Notes: generated by a model not told the origin, from the letters alone. Counted from the first letter of the stretch, positions 15,489-24,543 are shown. The stretch: DNA of 64,000 nucleotides from Pseudomonadota bacterium (GCA_963205115.1 CAUJHV010000064.1:1-64000); one strand, 5' to 3'. Made by a program: numbers and translations.

Positions 15489-18115
15489 GTGAACTGAACC
15501 TAGTTGCCCTGATGGGCGATGCCCGTGAGATCGGGCGCGCGGCGTTGGAACGAGGCCGCGGGGCGCGACCACCAGGAAATGACGAAGCCCCGGCCGGTGG
15601 TGCGGCGGGGGCTTCAAGGGGACAGATAGGAAGGAACGCTCACCATGATGCACAAGTTGCCGGCCACCACGGGCACGACTTCGACGACTGGCCCGATGGA
15701 CCTGACACCGGCACCATCTCCGCGGACGAGTTCGACATCGTTGCGGCGACTGCTCGAGTTGTCGAAGAGGCGCGCCGGCCGCGCCTGACCTTGACCCTGT
15801 TCGAGAGCCACAGCGCGAACCAGGGCCGGCGGCACGGCTACTCCTGGTCGGCGGCTGCGCGGCTATTCGAGATGCCGGCCCAGCGACGCGCAAAGGGCGC
15901 CTGCAGCATGCTTCGCACTGGCACCAGTGTGGACGACTCGAAGGCGAACGGCCACGCCCCCATCACGGAGTGGTCGGCGCTTGTGGTCGAGCACGACGCC
16001 GAAACGGTGCCGCTTCACAAGGGCGCCGAAATGCTACGCACGGCCGGCGTCTGGGCACTGCTGTCGACCAGTGCCAGCCATATGACGGTGGGCGAGAAGT
16101 CCGGCGGCGGGCCCCGCTGGCGGGCAATCCTCCCGCTCGCTCGCCCCGCCAGGTCGCAGACCGAGTACCAGCGGCTAGCCCGGTGCGCCAACGCGTTGAT
16201 GCACGGTTGCCTCGCGCCCGAAAGCAACGACACCTCTCGCTGTTGGTACTTCGGTCGGGTGCGAGGTGTGCCGTACGCGTTCGAGGCCGTCGAGGGCCCG
16301 CTGTGCATCGACGAGCTCGATGACTTGGCCGGCCTGCAAGAACTGCCCTGGGTTGACCAAGGGGCAACGGTCACGGTGCGCGACGGCGGCCATCAAGAGC
16401 GCCAGGAACTGGACACCTTCGAGCGCCTCACGCTGGCGCACGAAGTCACCGAACGCACCATCCATGACCTGCGCTTCGCGCTGCAGGTGATCCCCTCCGA
16501 TGACAGGCGGATGTGGATCGACAAGGCCGGTCACGCACTGGCGTTCCTGCGGGACACCGAGTTCGGCGACGCGGTGCGTGAGCTGTGGCTGGAGCACACG
16601 GTGAAAAGCCCCGCGTACAAGCCGGGCGATGAAGACCAATGGGACACCATCAAACAGGTCGACCGCATCACGCACCAGTCTGTTTTCTTCTGGGCCGACG
16701 AGAGCGATCTGACCTGGCGCGAACGCGCTGAAGCCGCCTGGGTCGACGCTGATGTCGTTGTGGACCTCCAGGCGCTCCCGGTTGCACCGGTGGTACCTGC
16801 GCCTGCACCGTCAGCGCTGGAGGCCTTGCACGGCTTTCCTGAGCCCTTCCCTGGGGTCATGGCCGAGGCGGTGGCCGCTGGCCTGCGGGTGGCACCCAAA
16901 CCGCAGCCGGAGCTGACCACGCTGGCGGTGCTCGTCGGTATGGCAGCGGCCTGTCCGGGGCGCTACCGCCTGCCAGGCGATGGTCGGCTGAACCTGTATG
17001 CGGTGGGCATCGCTGAGACCGGCGCTGGAAAAGACTTGCCGCGCCGTGTTGGTGTCGAGGTTGCCAAGCTCGCGGGGGCGGATGTGATCGGAGAGCCTGC
17101 CAGCGGCCAGGGTCTTGAAGACGCACTCCAAACCGGCCAGGCAATGCTTGTCGCGGTCGACGAAGTTGCCCACATGCTGGCGGCGATGAACGATGCGAAG
17201 GCGCCGGCCCATATGAAGGTGTTGGCGGGCAACCTGCTGAAGCTTTACTCGGCCGGTAGCAGCCTCTACGCATGCAGGGTCCGCGCGCGCACGAAGGAGA
17301 CCAGCGCTGTAGGTCGGGTCATCACAAACCCATGCCTGAACGTCCTCGGGTTCACGACGCCGGAGAGCCTGGGCACGGCCGTCAGCGCCGCGAACATCGG
17401 TGATGGCCTTCTGGGCCGCGTGCTGTTGGCCAACGGCCGCTCGGGCGTCAAGCCTCGACTTCTGCGAGGCGGCCTCGACCTCACGGAGCAGGTCCGCGCC
17501 GCCGCCGCCAGGGTGGCCGAGGCACACAACGCACTGGCCTTCGGGTCCGGCGCCGGGCTGATCGAGCTTGCTGTGGCGGCCGAGGCCCAGCCGAAGTTGG
17601 AGCACCTCCTGTTGACCCTTGACGCCGAGGCCGGCGCGCCGCAGCAGTCGCCCTTCGCCCGTGCGGTGCTGCAGCGGTCGTTCGAGAAGGTCATGCGCAT
17701 CGCGGGGGTGCTTGCTGTCTGGGATCAACCCGCAGCGCCTGTGATCTCGTTGCTCCACCTGGCCTGGGCGGAAAGGGCCGTACGTGCCTCAAACGAGGCC
17801 ATGGTCTCGTTCATCGCCGGGCACATGCACGAGGGCTTGGTGCAAGCCAACGCGGCCCGGGTCCTGGACGTGGTGAGCAAAGCCTTGCGGGGCGAGCTGA
17901 GGGCAGACCGCGGCATCGAGGCCGAGGCACTGTCAAAAGGCTGGGTGCCTGCCAGCTTCGTACTGCGCCGTTCAAAGCTCGCGGCCCGCGAAATGAACGA
18001 TGCCGTGCAGCACCTGAAGGTGGCCGGCGAGATCGAAGTCGGCGCCGAGAAGCGCGACGGCGCAAAGGGCGGCGCGCGTGTCGTGCAGCTTCTGCGCATT
18101 CTGGAGGGCGAATGA
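15485..18115 (+). CDS. DUF3987-type helicase/primase-like replication protein
   Basis: At 876 residues this is the element's largest protein. The N-terminal third (about 95-300) resembles the degenerate primase domain of phage and plasmid replication proteins (LTLTLFESHSANQGRR, WSALVVEHDAETV). The C-terminal half is DUF3987-like, with a Walker A loop GIAETGAGKDLPRR (Lys516) and Walker B MLVAVDEVAHML (Asp559-Glu560), followed by a sensor-like NVLGFTTPESL. It probably unwinds or primes the element's own origin, which may be the repeat block starting 10 bp after the gene. It overlaps the preceding small gene by 4 bp. Confidence 0.8.
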   Translation: MSELNLVALMGDAREIGRAALERGRGARPPGNDEAPAGGAAGASRGQIGRNAHHDAQVAGHHGHDFDDWPDGPDTGTISADEFDIVAATARVVEEARRPRLTLTLFESHSANQGRRHGYSWSAAARLFEMPAQRRAKGACSMLRTGTSVDDSKANGHAPITEWSALVVEHDAETVPLHKGAEMLRTAGVWALLSTSASHMTVGEKSGGGPRWRAILPLARPARSQTEYQRLARCANALMHGCLAPESNDTSRCWYFGRVRGVPYAFEAVEGPLCIDELDDLAGLQELPWVDQGATVTVRDGGHQERQELDTFERLTLAHEVTERTIHDLRFALQVIPSDDRRMWIDKAGHALAFLRDTEFGDAVRELWLEHTVKSPAYKPGDEDQWDTIKQVDRITHQSVFFWADESDLTWRERAEAAWVDADVVVDLQALPVAPVVPAPAPSALEALHGFPEPFPGVMAEAVAAGLRVAPKPQPELTTLAVLVGMAAACPGRYRLPGDGRLNLYAVGIAETGAGKDLPRRVGVEVAKLAGADVIGEPASGQGLEDALQTGQAMLVAVDEVAHMLAAMNDAKAPAHMKVLAGNLLKLYSAGSSLYACRVRARTKETSAVGRVITNPCLNVLGFTTPESLGTAVSAANIGDGLLGRVLLANGRSGVKPRLLRGGLDLTEQVRAAAARVAEAHNALAFGSGAGLIELAVAAEAQPKLEHLLLTLDAEAGAPQQSPFARAVLQRSFEKVMRIAGVLAVWDQPAAPVISLLHLAWAERAVRASNEAMVSFIAGHMHEGLVQANAARVLDVVSKALRGELRADRGIEAEALSKGWVPASFVLRRSKLAAREMNDAVQHLKVAGEIEVGAEKRDGAKGGARVVQLLRILEGE

Positions 18116-18125
18116 ATTCTTCCCA

Positions 18126-18409
18126 GTTCCCCGGTTCCCGTGCGTTCCCGATGCGTTCCGGGAAACCGCAAACCCGCGCCAGTGCTTGCTCTCCGGCCGA
18201 TTTCGCTGTGCGTTCCCGCTGTGCGTCATACATACACGCGCTGAGAGTCTTGGAAGCGGCTGTTGTGAATTTCTTGCACGGTTGTGTGCAGGGCGATCGT
18301 AGGGAGGGGGAGAGGTGGGGAACACAGAGAGAAACTGTCCGCAAACCCGCGCCAGTGCTAGCTTTCCGCGTTCCCGGAACGCAAAGGGAACGCAAGGGAA
18401 CCGGGGAAC
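18126..18409. repeat. Origin-like block: 38-bp inverted repeats and 21-bp direct repeats
   Basis: Arms at 18126-18163 and 18372-18409 are reverse complements at 35 of 38 positions. Just inside them, a 21-bp direct repeat (ccgcaaacccgcgccagtgct) occurs at 18166-18186 and 18339-18359. GTTCCC/GGGAAC iterons recur throughout (about nine copies). The block is 367 bp long without a convincing gene and sits directly downstream of the replication protein gene, the usual position of a satellite or plasmid origin. It could alternatively be a terminator or attenuator complex. Confidence 0.6.
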
Positions 18410-18482
18410 GCACAAGGCAAAAGCTACAGCCCCGGTGCAAGCCCAATGCGAGACAGAGCACAACCGGTGCAAGGGGCATGCG

Positions 18483-18821
18483 GTGAAGTTGCGGGTTGAA
18501 AAACGCACGTTCGTCGATCTGGTGCCAACGAACGCCCGAGGCTGGCCCATGGGTACAGCCAACCCTGCAGCCCGCTGGAGCGACGAGACCGTGGCCCGCG
18601 CCCGTGAGCTTCATGCCGGCGGGCTCTCGGCCTGGAAGGTGGCCAACGTGCTTGGCGTTGCGAACCGCACGGTGAGAGCCTGGCTCGACGGCTCCAGACG
18701 CCCCCCGCCGGCAAGGCACGTCGCCCGCCTGCGCACAGTCACCCAGCCCATCCAGACGGATCACCCATCCGTTGAATCGCCAGTAGGTACGGGCACTCCA
18801 GACGCATCCGACATCGTGTAG
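18483..18821 (+). CDS. Hypothetical protein with homeodomain-like HTH
   Basis: The 112-residue protein has a helix-turn-helix at about residues 35-70 (SDETVARARELHAGGLSAWK, VANVLGVANRTVRAWLDG), of the kind seen in small phage regulators and terminase-like small subunits. The GTG at 18483 follows aagggg at good spacing; an ATG at 18549 (MGTANPAARW) would give 90 residues and retains the whole domain. It is the first gene after the repeat block. Confidence 0.6.
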   Translation: MKLRVEKRTFVDLVPTNARGWPMGTANPAARWSDETVARARELHAGGLSAWKVANVLGVANRTVRAWLDGSRRPPPARHVARLRTVTQPIQTDHPSVESPVGTGTPDASDIV

Positions 18822-18842
18822 GCACCCAGAGAAAGGCAACGC

Positions 18843-19145
18843 ATGACCTCGAACCCTCAGACCAACGCCGTCATGCCCTTCGGCAAGCACGCTGGCCGCC
18901 TCATCAGCACCGTGACCAAAGAGCAGCCCGGCTACCTGCTGTGGTTCTGCACGCTGCCAAAGGCGCGCGCCGACGCCCGACTGTGCGCAGCCCTGGCTAC
19001 GTACCTGCCCGGGGCCCTACTTGGGGCCGCTGCAGAGGACCGAGCCCGAATCGAGCGCCGGGAAGCTGAGGCCCAGGCACGCCGGCAACGCATGGCCGAA
19101 ATCAAGGCCGCCCACTGGGCCCGCATCACTGCTGAGATCTGCTGA
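18843..19145 (+). CDS. DUF3820-like protein
   Basis: The 100-residue protein carries the short module VMPFGKHAGRLISTVTKEQP-GYLLWFC (residues about 10-37), which is found as DUF3820 and at the C-terminus of exodeoxyribonuclease X-like proteins. The rest is a charged helix (RARIERREAEAQARRQRM). It is common among small genes of phages and satellites; its activity is unknown. Its stop overlaps the next start region (TGATG). Confidence 0.7.
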   Translation: MTSNPQTNAVMPFGKHAGRLISTVTKEQPGYLLWFCTLPKARADARLCAALATYLPGALLGAAAEDRARIERREAEAQARRQRMAEIKAAHWARITAEIC

Positions 19146-19582
19146 TGGACGATCTTGAATACCACCTGGCCGTTGCCCGCGGTGCCCGCGCCGCGGGGGA
19201 CTTCGCGCTGGCAAGCGAGGCCGCCAAGCGTGCGGCACGCGCCCAACCTGCGGCCCGGGCCCGCGCACTGGCGCCGATGGAAGTCGATCCCGAGGGGCGG
19301 GCCGTGACCATCGCCGGCGTCAGGTTCGAGCGTGCCCCTGTCGGTGCCCTGTTTGCTTGTGCAGTGCTCAGCCGGCGTGGCGTGCCCACGTGCTGGGGCT
19401 TCCACTTCACTTCCCCCAATGCGACCCGCAATGCCCTACGACGCTTCGCCGAATGGCTGGCCGATCACCACCAGGACGCGCACGCCGACACCGTACGTGC
19501 CATTCAGGTCTATGGTTTACGGCGCCCGGCAACCGACGGCACACCTGACCCGCTAGACGGGTGCGCTCTGCTCGACGCTTGA
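19145..19582 (+). CDS. Hypothetical element protein
   Basis: This 145-residue protein begins with an Ala/Arg-rich helical segment (residues 1-45) followed by a compact domain containing VTIAGVRFERAPVGALFACAV and WGFHFTSPNATRNALRRF. I do not recognise the family. The start overlaps the DUF3820-like gene's stop region, so the two are in one transcription unit. Confidence 0.55.
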   Translation: MDDLEYHLAVARGARAAGDFALASEAAKRAARAQPAARARALAPMEVDPEGRAVTIAGVRFERAPVGALFACAVLSRRGVPTCWGFHFTSPNATRNALRRFAEWLADHHQDAHADTVRAIQVYGLRRPATDGTPDPLDGCALLDA

Positions 19583-19691
19583 GTGAGGTGGCACCGCACC
19601 CATCAGCGTATTTCTCGCGTGTGTGAGGCATGCGCCCAAGCCGGAAGACGGCATCCTTGCGGCACTAACTAATGACCGCAGGAGCCTGAAC

Positions 19692-20165
19692 TTGCACACC
19701 ACCCAAGCCGACACAGCAGACCAAAGCCTCAAGGCCAAGATCGACCAGGCGCTTGAAATCGCCCTCGACTGCAGGGCCCAAGTTGCGCACGCCCAGGCGC
19801 TGGATTTCGCGCTGCACGCCGCCCTGCAGGCCGCGCAGGGCGTCATGGATGCAGGCAAGCCACGACGCGCTGCGCTGATCAGCGCAGCGCGCATGCTCTC
19901 CGAGGCCGTGCCGGGCTGTCCTGCTTACCGCACCGCCGTGTCGAGTTCGGCCCTCGTCGACGGCTCCGTGATTTTGAGCTCTCGCACCATGACCCTGCTG
20001 GTCGCCATCGGCAAAGCGCTGGGCCAACACATCCCGTTGAACCTGACCGGCATCGACCCCGACCGCCCCATCGCGGATCTGGTGGGCGACACCGAGCCGC
20101 TGCGCGCGCGCGTGAGCACTTGGACGCCCGAGTTCGCACGCGCAGCCGTGCCCACCAAAGGCTAA
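19692..20165 (+). CDS. Hypothetical protein, paralogue of the next gene
   Basis: The 157-residue protein aligns along its length with the C-terminal two thirds of the following gene: compare AQALDFALHAALQAAQGVMD-AG and AQALDKALRAALIAAHGLAQ-AG, then LLVAIGKALGQHIPLNLTGIDPDRP and VLNAIGEALGLQIALSEVGVDPTR. It is all-helical by composition. A TTG start at 19692 was chosen because AGGAG precedes it by exactly seven bases; the longer GTG frame from 19623 has no Shine-Dalgarno. Function unknown, perhaps structural or DNA-packaging related given the nearby terminase genes. Confidence 0.55.
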   Translation: MHTTQADTADQSLKAKIDQALEIALDCRAQVAHAQALDFALHAALQAAQGVMDAGKPRRAALISAARMLSEAVPGCPAYRTAVSSSALVDGSVILSSRTMTLLVAIGKALGQHIPLNLTGIDPDRPIADLVGDTEPLRARVSTWTPEFARAAVPTKG

Positions 20166-20185
20166 GTACCTGGAGCCACGCACAC

Positions 20186-20866
20186 ATGCATCAGATCGAA
20201 CACCTCGCGCAGCAAGTCGCCGCGCTCGAAAAGGCCGAAGCCCAGGCTCAGACGGATCTTGGTCGGGCGGCGCTGGCTCTGGCCAGCGGCCAGAAATCTG
20301 CGGCCTCGGTCGAAGACCTCGAAGCCGAAATCACCGGACTGCAGGCCCAACGGCGCAGGCTGGAGGCCGCGCTGATCGCCGCGCAAGAACAAGCTGTGCA
20401 GGCCACTGAATCCGAACTGCAGGCCCTGCTCGACGAAGCGATCGGCAAGGCCACGGATGCGGCACAGCAAATCGCCCAGGCACAAGCCCTTGACAAGGCC
20501 TTGCGCGCTGCGCTGATTGCCGCTCATGGACTAGCGCAAGCAGGCCAAGACCGCAGGCAGCACCTGGTGGACGCCGGCCGCGCGCTCGCCCACCTTGTAC
20601 CCGAAGCCGGCCATGCCACCTTGTCTGGCGCCGCCGCGTTGGGCCACTTGGCAGACGGCACCGCTGCACGCCGCAGCAACGTGGTCCCCGTCCTCAACGC
20701 CATCGGCGAAGCGCTGGGCCTGCAAATCGCGCTCAGCGAGGTCGGCGTCGACCCGACCCGCAGCACCGCCGACATGCTGGCCGCAGACACCGCGCTGTTG
20801 GCCCAGCGCTTGAAATCGTGGAACGCCGCGCAGGTGCGCGCTGCCTTCCAAACCGAGGAGGCATGA
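20186..20866 (+). CDS. Hypothetical coiled-coil protein, paralogue of the preceding gene
   Basis: The 226-residue protein has an N-terminal coiled coil (residues 1-95, many Ala/Glu/Gln heptads, EDLEAEITGLQAQRRRLEAAL) joined to the same C-terminal domain as the preceding gene (AQALDKALRAALIAAHGL to LKSWNAAQVRAAF). The pair appears to result from tandem duplication with gain or loss of the coiled coil. The start is at 20186 with a tggag Shine-Dalgarno 10 bases upstream. Its identity is unknown. Confidence 0.6.
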   Translation: MHQIEHLAQQVAALEKAEAQAQTDLGRAALALASGQKSAASVEDLEAEITGLQAQRRRLEAALIAAQEQAVQATESELQALLDEAIGKATDAAQQIAQAQALDKALRAALIAAHGLAQAGQDRRQHLVDAGRALAHLVPEAGHATLSGAAALGHLADGTAARRSNVVPVLNAIGEALGLQIALSEVGVDPTRSTADMLAADTALLAQRLKSWNAAQVRAAFQTEEA

Positions 20867-20869
20867 GCT

Positions 20870-21490
20870 ATGCCCATCGACCACGAAACCGCAGCAGCAG
20901 CCCTCTACGCCCCAACACCTACCTCCGACGGACAGACCGCAACCACGCCCCCCACGCAGGCACAAGCGCCCAAGGTCAGACGCCTTGACCCCATCCAACG
21001 TGCTCAGCGCGATGTGGCGCAGACCGAGCAACGCGCCCAGGCGCTCTACGACGACCCCGCGGACGCAAAGGACGTGGACGGGTACGACAAGACGCACGCC
21101 AGCACGCAGAGAGTCATCATCGAGGCCGGGGTCCAGAGACTGGGCCTCGAACCTGATGCCGCGCACGAGTCCGCAACAGAGTGGGCCCAGACCTTCAACC
21201 GCTACGGGCTCGCGTCGTCCGAGTCAAACGACCTGACCGAGATTGCGGTTGGCGTGATGTCTGGTGCCGTCGAGCCTGATCGCCAGGCATGGGCCAACGA
21301 CGCGCGCTCCACGCTCACCAGCGAGTACGGCGAAAGCGCGGAGGCCATCCTCGAAGCGAGCCGAAAGCTCGTGGCGCAGGACAAGCCGCTGTTCGCCTAT
21401 CTGGACCGCACAGGTTTGGGTAGCCACCCGCGCATCGTGTCCCTGATCGCACGAAAGGCCCACGCCCTGCGTAAGGCCGGGAAGCTGTGA
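20870..21490 (+). CDS. Phage-type hypothetical protein, scaffold-like
   Basis: The 206-residue protein has a low-complexity Thr/Ala/Pro N-terminus, a helical body, and a C-terminal stretch (SEYGESAEAILEASRKLVAQ, then YLDRTGLGSHPRIVSLIARK) of a kind I associate with phage head-morphogenesis or scaffold-like proteins, in which a YG-helix-GLG-hP pattern recurs. This assignment is weak. It starts three bases after the preceding stop, behind gaggagg. Confidence 0.5.
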   Translation: MPIDHETAAAALYAPTPTSDGQTATTPPTQAQAPKVRRLDPIQRAQRDVAQTEQRAQALYDDPADAKDVDGYDKTHASTQRVIIEAGVQRLGLEPDAAHESATEWAQTFNRYGLASSESNDLTEIAVGVMSGAVEPDRQAWANDARSTLTSEYGESAEAILEASRKLVAQDKPLFAYLDRTGLGSHPRIVSLIARKAHALRKAGKL

Positions 21491-21572
21491 GGCCAGCCAT
21501 GAACCTCTCTGTCGTGGCGCCTGCGGGTGCTGGCCCGGCGCACCTGACCACCACCCTCTGAAAGGACACCCC

Positions 21573-21953
21573 GTGCACATCGACCTCGACAACCTCGACG
21601 ACCTGACCCCCGAGCAGCGCGCGGCCATCCGCCAAGCAGCTCGCGACGCCGGCTTACCCGCAGTGCTTGCACAGGCGCAAGCAGCCCAACTTGTGCGCGA
21701 GACCACGGCGGCCTTGTCCAGCGCCGCCGACGCACTCGCCGCTGCCCGTGCTGAGTGCGAGCCCAGAGTCGCCTATTTGTCCCGGACCTACGAGGCCCAG
21801 GTCGCCGAGAGCAAGGCCTTGCACGAGGAGGCCATGGCGAATGCGCTGAAGCCGCTCCGCGATGCCCAAGCCGCCCACGCGCAGGCCCAGGCCGCGCACG
21901 CCGCCGCCAATGCTGCGAACGAAGCCGGTCCGGCCAAGGTCAAGAAGCGCTGA
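21573..21953 (+). CDS. Small Ala-rich helical protein
   Basis: The 126-residue protein starts at GTG after aaagga, opens with LDNLDDLTPEQRAAIRQAAR, which looks like a short helical hairpin, and ends in a long Ala/Gln helix with a basic tail (GPAKVKKR). It may be a coiled-coil accessory protein of the packaging genes. No family recognised. Confidence 0.5.
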   Translation: MHIDLDNLDDLTPEQRAAIRQAARDAGLPAVLAQAQAAQLVRETTAALSSAADALAAARAECEPRVAYLSRTYEAQVAESKALHEEAMANALKPLRDAQAAHAQAQAAHAAANAANEAGPAKVKKR

Positions 21954-21956
21954 ACC

Positions 21957-22484
21957 GTGAGCGAACTGTCGACCTTACCGGATGGACGCGACCCCGAGAC
22001 CGGGCGCCTGATGCCCGGGCACAGCGTTGCACCTCGCAATCGCTGGCGCCCTGGGCAAGTGACCGAGGCTGAGGCCATCCGCAAGCACCTGGAGCCGTCA
22101 AAGCTCAAGGTCCTGGACAAGTTGACCGAGCTGGCGAAGGCCGGCGACCCTCGGAGCATCGAGGTCTACCTCCGTTACTTCAGCCCCGGCGCGCGGCAGG
22201 AAGACGAGAAGGTGCAGGTACCTGGCTTGGCCGAAGCACCGACGATGGAAGCGAAGGCCCAGGCTGTCATCGCCGCCGTGGCCGCCGGCCAGATCAGCAC
22301 GGCCGCTGGTGCCACGGCGCTGACCCTTCTGGATCGCTACACGAAGCTGATCCTTGCTGCTGACTTCGACGCGCGCCTCAAGGCTCTAGAGCAGGGCCGC
22401 GCAGGACCCAAACCTTCAACCCCAGCCGGCGACATCGTGGACGTGCCCGCCACGCCGAGCAGCGCCGACGACCCCATCGCCTAG
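21957..22484 (+). CDS. Putative terminase small subunit-like protein
   Basis: The 175-residue protein opens with the DPETGRLMPGHSVAPRNRWRPGQ pattern similar to DUF5681 and phage small terminase-like proteins, followed by a helical region (SKLKVLDKLTELAKAGDPRSIEVYLRYF). It starts at a GTG three bases after the previous stop and lies two genes upstream of the large terminase, the usual place for the DNA-recognising small subunit. The identification rests mainly on position and the N-terminal pattern. Confidence 0.5.
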   Translation: MSELSTLPDGRDPETGRLMPGHSVAPRNRWRPGQVTEAEAIRKHLEPSKLKVLDKLTELAKAGDPRSIEVYLRYFSPGARQEDEKVQVPGLAEAPTMEAKAQAVIAAVAAGQISTAAGATALTLLDRYTKLILAADFDARLKALEQGRAGPKPSTPAGDIVDVPATPSSADDPIA

Positions 22485-22493
22485 AAGACCGAA

Positions 22494-22760
22494 ATGATCA
22501 CCGAGATCACCCCGACCACGACCCGCGCCGAGGACGACGCAGCGGTCTACAACTCAGCGCAGGCCGTCTACGCCAGCGCGCACGGCCCGGAGTTCAAAAG
22601 AAGCGCTGCGCGGGCTCGTCATGCGGCGCTGCTGGCGGCTTACCAAGCAAAGTGGGGGGAGAACCTGCCCGGCCGCAGCGGCGGCGGCGCGGGCCAGCGG
22701 GTCCAGTTCCCCTGGCAGCCGTACCCGACGACCGTCCCCTCGGTAACGCTGCGGGACTGA
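22494..22760 (+). CDS. Small hypothetical protein before the terminase
   Basis: The 88-residue protein has a helical, Ala-rich centre (AEDDAAVYNSAQAVYASAHG) and a C-terminal Gly/Pro tail. It is nine bases after the preceding gene and four bases before the large terminase, so it is part of the packaging operon. No domain recognised. Confidence 0.5.
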   Translation: MITEITPTTTRAEDDAAVYNSAQAVYASAHGPEFKRSAARARHAALLAAYQAKWGENLPGRSGGGAGQRVQFPWQPYPTTVPSVTLRD

Positions 22761-22764
22761 GCCC

Positions 22765-24543
22765 ATGGCCATGGCCAAGGACATCCGCACCCGGCTGGGA
22801 CTGCTGGAGGCCAAACGAATGGAGCAACAGGGCGGCGACCTGCGCGCGCGGATCCTGACGGCGCGGCGCCAGCCTACTGCGCCCATGCACAGCCGTGCGG
22901 AACTGCAGGAGCTGGCGCAAGAGCCCGACCTGGTGGGGCGCATTGCCCGCGGCATGCTGCGCATCGGTTTTGTTGCCGAACGCGGCTGCGGCCAGCCGCT
23001 GGATCCTGACCACTGGTTGCCGGCGATGGCGGGCCACCTGTACGCCGACCCGCTGGCCTTCACGCTGTTCGCATTCGACTTCGGGCATGACCCATCGCTT
23101 CGGGTCGTGAAGCTGCCGGCGCCTTGGTCTCAGCGGTTTGACACTGAGTTCGGCGTCGAGGCCTGGGCTGCCGAGTTCTTCGATGACATCGCCCGGCAGG
23201 TGCGCGAGAACAATTTCAACGGCACCACGGCCGTCGACCCGATCCGGCGCGCCGTCAGTTCGGGGCACGGCATCTCGAAGTCCGCAACGACGGCGATGCT
23301 CGTGCTTTGGATCATGAGCACCAGGCCTAACGCCCGTGGCGTGGTCACGGCGAACACGGCCCCGCAGCTCGAGTCGAAGACCTGGGCAGAGCTGGCCAAG
23401 TGGCACCGGCGCTGCGTCTTTGGCGAGTGGTTCACCGTGTCCACCGGCCGGGCCTCCATGAAGATGGTGGCGGCCGACTTCCCTGAGTCGTGGAATGCGT
23501 TCGGCCAGACCGCGGCAGAGGACCGCGCAGAGTCGTTTGCCGGACTCCACGCTGCGGATAGCACGCCCTTCTACATCTTCGATGAGAGTTCAGCCATCCC
23601 GGCCAAGATCTGGGAGGTTGCGGAAGGCGGCCTCACGGACGGTGAGCCGATGTTCTGCGCCTTCGGTAACCCAACCCGCAACAGCGGCCGATTCTTTGAA
23701 TGCTTTCACGGGCAGCGGCACCGGTGGGGAACAACGCGCGTCGACTCCCGCACCTGCCAGCTCACGAACAAGACGCTACTGGACCAGTGGGTTGAAGACT
23801 ACGGCCTTGAATCGGACTTCGTGAAGGTCCGGGTGCTGGGCGAGTTCCCAAACGCCAGCAGCCTGCAGTTCGTGCCCCGCGACGTTGTGGAAGGGGCCGC
23901 GAAGCGAGACACACCGCCCGCGCGCGGCGAGGTTGTGGTGGTGGGCGTCGACCCGGCACGGTTCGGCGGCGATGCGTCGGTGATCTTCACTCGCGCCGGC
24001 CGCGATGCCCGGACCATGCCGCCCATTCGCATGAACAAGGTCGACACCATGACCTTGGCATCCAAGGTCGCCGAGCACGTCAACTTCCTGCGCCGTGCAG
24101 GGCATCAAGTGATCGTCAACATCGACGGCGGCGGCGTGGGCGGCGGCGTGGTCGACCGCCTGCGGTCCCTGGGCTACTCGGTCAACGAGGTGCAGTTCGG
24201 ATCGCGTGCCCTTGATCCGCGCAAGTACGCCAACCGGCGCGCCGAGATCTGGGGCCACATGCGTGAATGGCTGGCGGTGGGCGCCGTTCCCGATGACCGC
24301 GAACTGATCGACGACCTGACCGCTGTTGAGTATGGCTACAACGCAGCGGATGCCATCCTGCTGGAGAGCAAGGAATCCATGAAGTCGCGCGGCCTGTCGT
24401 CGCCTGACTCCGCCGACGCGCTGGCCGTGACGTTCGCCGTGCCGGTGCCCATCGACACGGGCGACATGGTCGCGGACTCCTACGGCGAAGCCGAGCGCGA
24501 GAAGGTGCTGGCCTACGACCCTTACGCCGCGGCTGGGCTATGA
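22765..24543 (+). CDS. Phage terminase large subunit
   Basis: This is the DNA-packaging motor. The ATPase domain has a Walker A variant SSGHGISKSA (Lys172) and Walker B FYIFDESSAIP (Asp273), with the NPTRNSGRFFECF motif-III region. The RNase H-like nuclease domain shows VVGVDPARFGGDASVI, IVNIDGGGVGGGVVDRL and SPDSADALAVTF with conserved Asp residues. At 592 residues it is complete. It would need a portal and procapsid, neither of which is encoded in the element, so it may package the element into a helper phage's heads or be a relic. It overlaps the next frame by 4 bp. Confidence 0.9.
   Translation: MAMAKDIRTRLGLLEAKRMEQQGGDLRARILTARRQPTAPMHSRAELQELAQEPDLVGRIARGMLRIGFVAERGCGQPLDPDHWLPAMAGHLYADPLAFTLFAFDFGHDPSLRVVKLPAPWSQRFDTEFGVEAWAAEFFDDIARQVRENNFNGTTAVDPIRRAVSSGHGISKSATTAMLVLWIMSTRPNARGVVTANTAPQLESKTWAELAKWHRRCVFGEWFTVSTGRASMKMVAADFPESWNAFGQTAAEDRAESFAGLHAADSTPFYIFDESSAIPAKIWEVAEGGLTDGEPMFCAFGNPTRNSGRFFECFHGQRHRWGTTRVDSRTCQLTNKTLLDQWVEDYGLESDFVKVRVLGEFPNASSLQFVPRDVVEGAAKRDTPPARGEVVVVGVDPARFGGDASVIFTRAGRDARTMPPIRMNKVDTMTLASKVAEHVNFLRRAGHQVIVNIDGGGVGGGVVDRLRSLGYSVNEVQFGSRALDPRKYANRRAEIWGHMREWLAVGAVPDDRELIDDLTAVEYGYNAADAILLESKESMKSRGLSSPDSADALAVTFAVPVPIDTGDMVADSYGEAEREKVLAYDPYAAAGL

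Noticed and set aside
18117..18562. Frames across the repeat block
   Set aside because: The apparent proteins (repeats of FPCVP or FPRSRN types) merely translate the GTTCCC iterons and have no sensible composition.
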